Shown one piece after another: positions 48,604-56,215 of a stretch of DNA of 64,000 nt. The number at the start of each line of letters is the position of its first letter. Within the stretch, counting starts at the first letter, position 1. Below the pieces are notes generated by a model. That model was not told the origin of the DNA. It saw nothing but the letters and a program-made list of their open reading frames with translations, and did no database searches. The stretch spans positions 124,001 through 188,000 of the forward strand of contig JAAFJR010000001.1 in NCBI GenBank assembly GCA_013298945.1, written 5' to 3'. This DNA is from Polaromonas sp. Lineage in GTDB: Bacteria; Pseudomonadota; Gammaproteobacteria; Burkholderiales; Burkholderiaceae_C. A program made the translations under genes and the position numbers.

Positions 48604-49917
48604 TCAAACGTTGATTAAGAATTCAGCTCGTATTTGGTCGGCTGTGGTTTCGCGCTGGCGAATCACATGTGGCTTGTCACCATCGACCAAAATCTCAGCC
48701 GCCCGACCACGGGTGTTGTAGTTGCTGGCCATGCTCATACAGTAAGCACCGGCGGACAATACGGCGAGCAAATCGCCCTGTTTGACGTTTAAAGTGCGGT
48801 CACGACCAATCCAGTCGCCGCTTTCACAAACGGGACCAACCACGTCATAAACTATGGCATTTTTGGTGTCATTTATGCCTCTAGCCGGTGTATTTGTTGC
48901 CTGAATAGCTATATTTATAATAGCATGATAAGCTTGATACATGGCCGGGCGCGGTAAGTCGTTCATGGCGGCATCGATGATGCAGAAGTTCTTTTGCTCG
49001 CCTGGTTTCAAATACAACACTTCAGTAACGCAGATGCCAGCATTGCCCACCAGCGAGCGCCCAGGCTCAATCATCAGCTGACGCTGTCCAAAGCCACGCG
49101 CATCTAGTTTTGCCAATAATTTGTGCCACAAATCGTCTGCAGCAGGGGGCGTTTCGCCGTTGTAGTTGATACCCAAGCCGCCACCAAAATCAAGATGGTG
49201 AATTGGAATGCCTACAGCTTCAATGCTTTCAACCAAGTCCAACATGCGGTCTACAGCGTCCAAATACGGGCTTTCGAGTACGATTTGCGAGCCAATATGG
49301 CAGTCAATACCGATTACTTTGAGGCCAGGCAGCGCGGCAGCACGCTGGTAAGTTTGCACAGTGCGGTCATGTGCCACGCCAAATTTGCTGCCTTTGAGTC
49401 CTGTGGAGATGTAAGGGTGGGTTTGCGGGTCGACGTTGGGGTTGACGCGCAAGCTGACGTTTGCCGTTTTGCCGACAGAGATGGCCATTTCGCTCAAAAC
49501 CTCTAGCTCAGCTTCGCTTTCAACGTTGAAACAGCCCACACCTGCTTGCAGTGCTTGTTTCATCTCAGCGCGGGTTTTGCCCACGCCAGAGAAGATGACC
49601 AAAGCGGGGTCACCACCTGCAGCGATAACGCGTTCAAGCTCGCCGCCAGAAACAATGTCAAAGCCGCAGCCGGCTTGGGCAAATACTTGCAGCACCCCCA
49701 ATGAGGAGTTGGCTTTCATCGCATAGTGAATGCGTGCCTTTCGACCAGCAAAACCACGTTGATAAGCGGCTAAAGCATCCAACATGGAAGCTTTGGAATA
49801 AACAAACAAAGGCGTGCTGTGCTGGGAAGCTAAATCTGCAACACGTTGATTTTCAACATATAAATCGCCATTTTTGTAGGCAATGTGTGGATGGCCGGGG
49901 AGAAGTTCGTGAGGCAT
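48604..49917 (-). CDS. lysA: Diaminopimelate decarboxylase
   Basis: The 437-residue PLP enzyme has HYAMKANSS with the Schiff-base Lys (about 67), IDCHIGSQI, LDFGGGLGINY, MIEPGRSLVGNAG and VVGPVCESGDWIGRDR with the catalytic Cys. It decarboxylates meso-diaminopimelate to lysine. Odd feature: between AMYQAYHA and YDVVGPVCES lies an insertion of about 20 residues (IINIAIQATNTPARGIND), longer than usual in the family and coded by a repeat copy at 48880-48928. It follows lptM by 2 bases. Confidence 0.95.
   Translation of the reverse strand: MPHELLPGHPHIAYKNGDLYVENQRVADLASQHSTPLFVYSKASMLDALAAYQRGFAGRKARIHYAMKANSSLGVLQVFAQAGCGFDIVSGGELERVIAAGGDPALVIFSGVGKTRAEMKQALQAGVGCFNVESEAELEVLSEMAISVGKTANVSLRVNPNVDPQTHPYISTGLKGSKFGVAHDRTVQTYQRAAALPGLKVIGIDCHIGSQIVLESPYLDAVDRMLDLVESIEAVGIPIHHLDFGGGLGINYNGETPPAADDLWHKLLAKLDARGFGQRQLMIEPGRSLVGNAGICVTEVLYLKPGEQKNFCIIDAAMNDLPRPAMYQAYHAIINIAIQATNTPARGINDTKNAIVYDVVGPVCESGDWIGRDRTLNVKQGDLLAVLSAGAYCMSMASNYNTRGRAAEILVDGDKPHVIRQRETTADQIRAEFLINV
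48880..48928 (+). repeat. Interspersed repeat copy inside lysA, read in frame
   Basis: CTAGCCGGTGTATTTGTTGC then CTGAATAGCTATATTTATAA and TAGCATGA. In the minus-strand gene it encodes HAIINIAIQATNTPAR; the consensus TAG triplet is CAG, as in the nuclease copy. It adds a loop to LysA. Confidence 0.85.
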
Positions 49918-49919
49918 GT

Positions 49920-50150
49920 TTATTTGGCTGGCGCTGGATTGGTGTCAGAGGAGGGTTGAGTTGCAGACGCAGGTTTAGTGAGCGTATCAACGATGCTGCT
50001 GCGTTGCGCAGCTTCAGGTGCTGTTGGTATATACAGAGAACCACGCTGACCGCAACCTGTGAGCAAGGCTGTAGTAGCGCATACTAAAAAAACTTGTCTC
50101 AACAATGAGCTTGCAATTTTGTTACCATGGCTTGAATGATGATTTTTCAT
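49920..50150 (-). CDS. lptM: LPS-assembly lipoprotein LptM
   Basis: The 76-residue lipoprotein has a signal with LVCATTALLTGC and continues CGQRGSLYIPTAPEA, the conserved LptM/YifL block (C-G-x-(R/K)-G-x-L-Y-x-P). The tail is Thr, Ser and Pro rich. LptM helps maturation of the LptD-LptE pore in the outer membrane. The order lptM-lysA, with cyaY divergent, is conserved across proteobacteria and supports the call. Confidence 0.9.
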   Translation of the reverse strand: MKNHHSSHGNKIASSLLRQVFLVCATTALLTGCGQRGSLYIPTAPEAAQRSSIVDTLTKPASATQPSSDTNPAPAK

Positions 50151-50189
50151 GATGTATTTAACTCTTTCTAGTTTCTGATTAGCATTGTA

Positions 50190-50522
50190 ATGACTGACCT
50201 TGAATTTTTAGACCAAGCCGAAAGTGCCCTCAAAGCCATTGAGGCCGCGTGCGACCGTATTAACGACGCTGGCGAAGCGGATATCGACAACCAACGTACA
50301 GGTGGGATGATCACCCTCAGCTTTGAAAACAAAAGCCAAATCGTCGTCAATCTACAAAAACCACTACAAGAAATTTGGCTAGCGGCTAAACGAGGCGGCT
50401 ACCACTACAAATTTGTTAAAGGTCAGTGGCAAGACACCAAAACGCAGGCTGAGTTGTTTGCTCATTTGTCGGTTTGTGCGAGTGAGCAGGCTCAAGCCGA
50501 GCTAGTTTTTAAACATATCTAA
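50190..50522 (+). CDS. cyaY: Frataxin-like iron-sulfur assembly protein CyaY
   Basis: The 110-residue protein has the frataxin fold: an acidic first helix (TDLEFLDQAESALKAIEAAC), GMITLSFENKSQIVVNLQKP and EIWLAAKRGGYHYKF. It regulates cysteine desulfurase activity in Fe-S cluster assembly. It is divergent from lptM and its 3' end overlaps the mrcA 3' end by 21 bases, tail to tail. Confidence 0.95.
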   Translation: MTDLEFLDQAESALKAIEAACDRINDAGEADIDNQRTGGMITLSFENKSQIVVNLQKPLQEIWLAAKRGGYHYKFVKGQWQDTKTQAELFAHLSVCASEQAQAELVFKHI

Positions 50523-52940
50523 TATCGAGCTTTTTTCTTCTGCACTGGCGGGCTTTGCATCACCAGGGCTCAGGTTCAGCAGTTCTTCTTGTTCTTTCTT
50601 AGGCAGTCCCCACGAGTCACCCAGACCCAAGCTGCGCACGCCAGCACCCGCAAATTCGGTGTAAACCCAGTCGCCGCTGGCTTTGGTCAGCCCGTCAGGG
50701 GGTGTCAATGTAACAACTGGCACGCCTTGCAAGGCTTGCTGCATGAAGTTAATCCAAATAGGCAAGCTCAAGCCACCGCCAGTTTCAGCATTGCTACTGC
50801 CCAGTGGTTTGGGGTTGTCATAGCCCATCCAAACAACCGCAGTCAACGTGGGGTGAAAACCTGCAAACCATGCATCAATAGCGTCATTGGTTGTACCCGT
50901 TTTACCGTAAATATCAGACCTTCCCAGCGCAGCTTTGGCTTTCGCCGCAGTGCCAGCTGTGGTTACTTCTTGCAGCAAGCTGTTCATCACAAAAGCATTG
51001 CGTGCATCGATCACGCGCATGGATTCATCCAGCACAGGTGGCTTGGTTTGCACGATGACAGCGCCTTTGTAGTCGGTTATTTTGCTGATCAAATAAGGGT
51101 TGACGCGGTAGCCGCCGTTGGCAAACACGGAATACGCTGTGGCCATTTGCATGGGTGTTGTAGAGCCAGCGCCTAAAGCCATGGTCAGGTATGGAGGATG
51201 CCGCTCGGCCTCAAAACCAAATTTAGTGATCCAGTCTTGTGTATTTTGAGTGCCGACTTCCTTCAAGATACGAATCGAAACCATATTTTTAGATTTCGCT
51301 AAACCAGTGCGCATGGTCATAGGCCCTGCAAACTGACCATCAAAGTTCTTAGGCTCCCAAGGCTGCCCACCAGTGACAGAAGCATCAAAAAACAACGGCG
51401 CATCGTTGATAACGGTGGCTGGCGAGAGTCCTTTTTCTAGCGATGCAGAATAGACAAACGGCTTGAAGCTTGAGCCCGGTTGACGCCAAGCTTGAGTCGC
51501 GTGGTTGAATTTATTCTTGTCGAAATCAAAACCACCGACCAAGGCTTTGATAGCGCCATCGCGCGGATCTAGGGCGACAAAGGCACTTTCAACCTCAGGA
51601 AGTTGTGTGATTTCCCACGCATTCTTAGATGTTTTAACAACGCGAATCAAAGCGCCACGGCGTAATTTAATATTGGCTGGCGCTTTGTCTGACAGCGCAG
51701 ATTGCGCTGCTTTTAAGCCATCCCCGGCGATTTCAATCGTCTCAGCATTTTGCCGGATAGCGGTTACTTTTTTAGGCGTGACGGCTATGACAACGGCTGA
51801 TTTCAAATCATCGTTGTCTGGGTGTTCAGCCAATGCAACGTCGATCTCGTCATCGACATCTTCTTGTTTTTTTGGAAGATCAATGAAGACTTCGGGACCC
51901 CTGTAGGCATGGCGCTTTTCAAAATCTAAAACCCCCTTACGCAAAGCGCGATAAGCTGCATTTTGGTCAGAAGCTTTCAGAGTTGTATAGACATTCAAGC
52001 CCCGTGTATATGTTTCAGCACCATATTGCGCGAAAACGAGTTGACGCACAGTTTCGGCTACAAATTCCGCATGAACTTTGTCAACGTCGCTACCTATTTT
52101 TAGTTTTAACGTCTCTTTGCTTGCCGCATCTGCTTGCGCCTTAGTGATGAAGTCGTTCTCTAGCATCCGATCAATAATGTAGAGCTGTCGCGTACGTGCA
52201 CGGTCAGGATTCACAACAGGATTGAACGCCGATGGCGCTTTGGGTAACCCAGCCAACATAGCAGCCTCGGCAATTGTGATGTTTTTTAGAGGCTTGCCAA
52301 AGTAAACTTCCGAAGCCATTGCAAAACCGTAGGCACGTTGCCCTAAAAAGATTTGATTCATGTAAATTTCAAGAATTTGGTCCTTTGTTAACAAGCTTTC
52401 AAGTTTGAATGTTAATAAAATTTCATAAATCTTGCGTGTATAGGCTTTCTCAGAAGATAAATACACATTTTTTGCTACTTGCATGGTGATAGTTGATGCG
52501 CCTTGACTTTTGGCTTGCCCTAAATTGGCAATCGCCGCTCGCAAAACACTTTTGTAATTGATACCGCCGTGCTCATAAAAATGGGCATCTTCAATCGCCA
52601 ATACAGCGTCTTTCATGACTTTGGGAATTTGTGTGATAGGGGTCAGATTCCGCAATTCTTCGCCGAACTCGCCAAGCAAGACTCCTTCTGCTGAAAAAAT
52701 ACGTAAAGGTAGCTTAGGCCGATAGTCGAGCAAATCCGAAACATCGGGCAACTTTGGGTATGCCACAGCTAATGCCACTGCTACTACTAGCAAAATAGAT
52801 GTAACGACTGCCGCAAAAATGCTTAAAGTCCAAAAAACAACTTTTTTGAGCCAGCTAGAAACCGACAGTGTATTGACACGGTCCGTGTTACCCGCATTTT
52901 CGTAAGAGTTAGACGACATTTTGTTTTGCAAAAAAGGCAT
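50502..52940 (-). CDS. mrcA: Penicillin-binding protein 1A
   Basis: The 812-residue class A PBP has an N-terminal membrane helix (VVFWTLSIFAAVVTSILLVV). The GT51 glycosyltransferase domain has VLAIEDAHFYEHGGINYKSV and QGASTITMQVAKN. An OB-like insert follows (about 320-440). The transpeptidase has SSFKPFVYSA (SxxK), SKNMVS (SxN) and YGKTGTTND (KTG). It polymerises and cross-links peptidoglycan. The start could be 52940 or the ATG seven codons later. It is divergent from pilM, the usual arrangement in beta- and gammaproteobacteria. Confidence 0.95.
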   Translation of the reverse strand: MPFLQNKMSSNSYENAGNTDRVNTLSVSSWLKKVVFWTLSIFAAVVTSILLVVAVALAVAYPKLPDVSDLLDYRPKLPLRIFSAEGVLLGEFGEELRNLTPITQIPKVMKDAVLAIEDAHFYEHGGINYKSVLRAAIANLGQAKSQGASTITMQVAKNVYLSSEKAYTRKIYEILLTFKLESLLTKDQILEIYMNQIFLGQRAYGFAMASEVYFGKPLKNITIAEAAMLAGLPKAPSAFNPVVNPDRARTRQLYIIDRMLENDFITKAQADAASKETLKLKIGSDVDKVHAEFVAETVRQLVFAQYGAETYTRGLNVYTTLKASDQNAAYRALRKGVLDFEKRHAYRGPEVFIDLPKKQEDVDDEIDVALAEHPDNDDLKSAVVIAVTPKKVTAIRQNAETIEIAGDGLKAAQSALSDKAPANIKLRRGALIRVVKTSKNAWEITQLPEVESAFVALDPRDGAIKALVGGFDFDKNKFNHATQAWRQPGSSFKPFVYSASLEKGLSPATVINDAPLFFDASVTGGQPWEPKNFDGQFAGPMTMRTGLAKSKNMVSIRILKEVGTQNTQDWITKFGFEAERHPPYLTMALGAGSTTPMQMATAYSVFANGGYRVNPYLISKITDYKGAVIVQTKPPVLDESMRVIDARNAFVMNSLLQEVTTAGTAAKAKAALGRSDIYGKTGTTNDAIDAWFAGFHPTLTAVVWMGYDNPKPLGSSNAETGGGLSLPIWINFMQQALQGVPVVTLTPPDGLTKASGDWVYTEFAGAGVRSLGLGDSWGLPKKEQEELLNLSPGDAKPASAEEKSSILDMFKN

Positions 52941-53245
52941 AATTTTTTTAGTTTTTTAAAAACGCTCTGGCTTAGCCATATAGACATTAAAACAAGTTAA
53001 CGGATTATCCACGACAACTGATGTACTCATTTCTGCCTATACTTCAACAAAATTGCGTAAGTTTGTGTCACTCATAGCCTTTAGAGTTACCGCATATGTT
53101 GGATTGAGACTACAACTGCAGTAGCAATCTCTCTAAAATACCCGAAAACACCCAACTTGCTGCTAGCATTGTCGCTACAAGGTGTATTTGCTGTAACAAT
53201 TAGCATTGGGCTATTAAAACGCTTTAAACCAACTTTGGAATTGAA
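52941..53245. other. Intergenic region between mrcA and pilM
   Basis: This 305-base A+T-rich gap holds the divergent promoters of mrcA and pilM. I see no ORF with coding character, no terminator and no clear matched -35/-10 pair. Bases 53172-53214 (GTCGCTACAAGGTGTATTTG and CTGTAACAATTAGC) faintly resemble the interspersed repeat, but not strongly enough to annotate. Confidence 0.6.
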
Positions 53246-54325
53246 TTGAGTCTAATTGAATCATTATTTAGTCGCCAGCCAGCCCCATTGATAGGGCTAG
53301 ACATTAGCTCGTCTGCGATAAAAATGGCTGAGTTAAAACAAGGCAAGTCCAAAGAATGGGTTCTGCAAAAATGCGCCATAGAACCACTGGATCATGGTTG
53401 GATTGTTGACGGTACTATTGAAAATTTTGATGAAGTGTTAGCTGCTCTGCGCCGTTTGTTAAAAAGGACGGGTACCAAAACCAAAAATATTGCGATGGCG
53501 CTCTCACCGTCGGCGGTTATTACAAAAAAAATGATTGTGCCAGCCGGCTTGAGTGATCAAGAGCTTGAGTCGCAAGTTGAAGCCGAGGCTAATCAATATA
53601 TTCCTTTTGCTTTAGAGGAAGCAAGCTTAGACTTTTGCGTTGTAGGTCCAGCTGCGAACTCACCAGGCGATATGGAGGTGCTAATTGCCGCCTCGCGCAA
53701 AGAAAAAGTTCAAGACCGCCTTGCTCTTGCTGAGGCTGCTGGATTGAAGTTAACTGTTATGGATGTCGAATCTTATGCAGGGCGTTTAGCATTGTCTCGA
53801 CTCATAGCCCAACTTCCCAATAAAGGTGTTGGAGCGACAGTTGCTTTGTTTGAAGTGGGTTCTTTGGCCACTAGCATGCAAGTTTTGCGTGACGATGTTG
53901 TACTTTACGAGCGAGAGCAACCTTTCGGTTCGTCTCAACTACTGAAGCTAATTGTTAGGCAATATGGTTTAACAATGGAGGAAGCGGTTATCAAGCGCCG
54001 CAATGCAGACTTGCCAGACGATTATGGTACTGCGGTATTAGAGCCGTTTGTGACTGGTATCAGTAACGAAATTGGTCGCGCACTACAATTTTTCTTCACA
54101 AGCACGCAGCACAACAGCGTTGATTACATTATGTTATCCGGTGAAGCTGGTATTTTTACGGGATTATCAAAACTCGTGACTGCTCAAACCACGTTTCCTT
54201 GCGCGGTAATCAATCCTTTTGAAGCTATGGAAATTGATCAAAGCGTCAGAGAAAAGAAGCTACGAATAGAGGCGCCTGCTTACATGATCGCATGTGGTCT
54301 TGCTATGCGGAGATATCAAAAATGA
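53246..54325 (+). CDS. pilM: Type IV pilus assembly protein PilM
   Basis: The 359-residue protein is actin-like: PAPLIGLDISSSAIKMAEL is the phosphate-1 motif, MALSPSAVITKKM follows, and VALFEVGSLATSMQVL and IMLSGEAGIFTGLSK are the phosphate-2 and adenosine motifs. In the cytoplasm it binds the PilN N-terminus and forms the base of the pilus alignment complex. The frame starts with TTG at 53246 with GGAA upstream; there is no ATG that would keep the conserved N-terminus. The stop overlaps the pilN start. Confidence 0.93.
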   Translation: MSLIESLFSRQPAPLIGLDISSSAIKMAELKQGKSKEWVLQKCAIEPLDHGWIVDGTIENFDEVLAALRRLLKRTGTKTKNIAMALSPSAVITKKMIVPAGLSDQELESQVEAEANQYIPFALEEASLDFCVVGPAANSPGDMEVLIAASRKEKVQDRLALAEAAGLKLTVMDVESYAGRLALSRLIAQLPNKGVGATVALFEVGSLATSMQVLRDDVVLYEREQPFGSSQLLKLIVRQYGLTMEEAVIKRRNADLPDDYGTAVLEPFVTGISNEIGRALQFFFTSTQHNSVDYIMLSGEAGIFTGLSKLVTAQTTFPCAVINPFEAMEIDQSVREKKLRIEAPAYMIACGLAMRRYQK

Positions 54326-54957
54326 TTTTGATCAATCTTTTGCCTCACAGAGAGGCCGCAAAGCTCAAGCGTAAAGAGTCCTTCTTTGTTTCTTTGGCAG
54401 CTTCGGCTTTGCTAGGTTGTTTGCTTGCTGGTTTGATATACGTTTGGTATCAGGTGCAAATTACTGAGCAACAGGCTAGAAATACAGTACTACGAGCAGA
54501 AAATTCTCGCCTTGATGTTCAAATTAAAGAAGTTGCAACCTTGCAAAAAGAAATCTCAGGATTGCGATCTCGTCAAGAAGCCGTAGAAGATTTGCAAACT
54601 GAGCGAAATTTGCCAGTGCATTTGATGAATGAAATTGTGAAACAAGTACCTGATGGAGTGTTTGTAAAAAACTTAAAGCAAGAAGGATCTTTAGTTGCTT
54701 TAAGTGGAGTAGCGCAATCTAACGAGCGCGTTGCTGAGTTTTTGAGAAACCTGTCTAGCGATAACCCATATGTTACAAAACCAGAGCTGGTAGAGATTGT
54801 TGCTGGCACTACTGCACTCACACCAAAAGATCAGCGACGGGTTTCAAATTTTGTTGTTAGAGTTCAACTTAAGAAAATAGCGGAAGATAAAAAGTCTGTT
54901 GCCCCAGTCGCTACACCTTCCAGCACGTCCTCAGCTACCACGCCTGCGAAACCTTGA
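54322..54957 (+). CDS. pilN: Type IV pilus assembly protein PilN
   Basis: From the ATG at 54322 (ATGA overlap with pilM) the product has 211 residues. It opens MILINLLPHREAAKLKRKES, the conserved PilM-binding INLLP-x-R motif, then has a membrane helix (FFVSLAASALLGCLLAGLIY), a coiled coil, and a periplasmic domain ending in a Thr/Ser/Ala-rich tail. It pairs with PilO. Confidence 0.93.
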   Translation: MILINLLPHREAAKLKRKESFFVSLAASALLGCLLAGLIYVWYQVQITEQQARNTVLRAENSRLDVQIKEVATLQKEISGLRSRQEAVEDLQTERNLPVHLMNEIVKQVPDGVFVKNLKQEGSLVALSGVAQSNERVAEFLRNLSSDNPYVTKPELVEIVAGTTALTPKDQRRVSNFVVRVQLKKIAEDKKSVAPVATPSSTSSATTPAKP

Positions 54958-54968
54958 TTAGTAAGACT

Positions 54969-55652
54969 ATGTCAATCAAATCAGCAAAAAATATTGATTT
55001 AGCTCAGCTTGGCAGGAACATTTCTAGCCAATTTCAAGGCCTAAATAAAGACGACCCTGGCTCATGGCCTGCTTTGCCACGTTATTTGTGTTACGCATTG
55101 GCTACAACGCTGGTGCTGGGCTTGCTTTGGTATGTTTGGTTAAGTACTTCGAATGAAGAAATCATCGCTGAAGAAGCGAAAGAGCTAACTTTACGCCAAG
55201 AGTATAAAAGCAAGCTTGCACAAGCTGTAAATTTAGAAGCCTTAAAAAAGCAACGGGAACAGGTTTTGCAGTACGTCACACAACTTGAAAAGCAGTTGCC
55301 AAGTAAAGCTGAAATGGATGCTCTTCTTTCAGACATCAATCAAGCTGGATTAGGTCGAAGTTTGCAATTTGAATTGTTCCGACCTGGTCAAGTCAATGTT
55401 AAAGAGTACTATGCTGAGTTGCCTATTGCTGTCAAAGTGACGGGGAATTATCACGATATTGGCTCTTTTGTTGCGGATGTTGCCAATTTATCTCGAATTG
55501 TCACGCTTAATAATTTATCGATATCACCTGCGACAGGTAAAGAAAATGTTTTGTCGATGGAGTCAACAGCAAAGACTTTCAGGTACTTAGACGCAGAAGA
55601 AATTGCGGATCAGCGTAAAGCAAAAGACAAAGCTGCTGGAGCTAAAAAATGA
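54969..55652 (+). CDS. pilO: Type IV pilus assembly protein PilO
   Basis: The product from the ATG at 54969 is 227 residues: cytoplasmic tail with FQGLNKDDPGSWPALPR, membrane helix (YLCYALATTLVLGLLWYVWL), coiled coil, then a ferredoxin-like periplasmic domain with LPSKAEMDALLSDINQAG and GNYHDIGSFVADVANLSRIV. It forms the inner-membrane alignment complex with PilN and PilP. A TTG at 54954 overlapping the pilN stop is an alternative start. Confidence 0.93.
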   Translation: MSIKSAKNIDLAQLGRNISSQFQGLNKDDPGSWPALPRYLCYALATTLVLGLLWYVWLSTSNEEIIAEEAKELTLRQEYKSKLAQAVNLEALKKQREQVLQYVTQLEKQLPSKAEMDALLSDINQAGLGRSLQFELFRPGQVNVKEYYAELPIAVKVTGNYHDIGSFVADVANLSRIVTLNNLSISPATGKENVLSMESTAKTFRYLDAEEIADQRKAKDKAAGAKK

Positions 55653-56215
55653 TGAGCAAATCCAATGGCATTTTGACTGGCTTGACATGGTTGTTGTATT
55701 TAATATCCGCACTATTGCTTTCAGCTTGTTTTAGCTCTAAAGATGCTGAACTTCAACAATGGATGGTTGAACAAAAAGGTAATACTCCAGCAAGAGTGAC
55801 ACCTATTGCAGCGCCCAAAAAATTCGTACCGCAAGCTTACACACAACAAAGCGCGATGGAGCCGTTTAACAATCAAAAGTTGTTGCAAGCACTTCGTAAA
55901 GATTCATCGCAATCGGCGGCAAATCTTGCACTTATTTCTCCGGAGTTGGCGCGCAAAAAAGAAGCTTTGGAAAGCTTTCCACTTGATACCGTTTCCATGG
56001 TTGGTACTTTGGATAAGAAGAATTCTCCTGTCGCATTATTGAAAGTTGATAAATTGCTTTACCAAGCTAAGGTGGGTAATTATGTCGGTCAAAACTATGG
56101 CCGAATTGTGAAAATTTCGGATTCAGAAATAGTGCTCAGAGAAATTGCGCAAGACGCTTCTGGTGAGTGGATTGAACGAAAAGTGAACTTGCAGCTGCTA
56201 GCAAAAGAAAAATGA
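55649..56215 (+). CDS. pilP: Type IV pilus lipoprotein PilP
   Basis: The 188-residue protein has a lipobox at LLLSACFSS and a C-terminal beta domain with LDTVSMVGTLDKKNSPVALL and KVGNYVGQNYGRIVKISDSE, standard for PilP. It connects PilNO to the secretin PilQ. Start and stop both overlap neighbours by four bases, so translation of pilO-P-Q is coupled. Confidence 0.93.
   Translation: MMSKSNGILTGLTWLLYLISALLLSACFSSKDAELQQWMVEQKGNTPARVTPIAAPKKFVPQAYTQQSAMEPFNNQKLLQALRKDSSQSAANLALISPELARKKEALESFPLDTVSMVGTLDKKNSPVALLKVDKLLYQAKVGNYVGQNYGRIVKISDSEIVLREIAQDASGEWIERKVNLQLLAKEK

Noticed and set aside
53172-53214. Possible repeat copy upstream of pilM
   Set aside because: Only GTGTATTTGCTG and scattered bases match; too weak to separate from chance in A+T-rich DNA.
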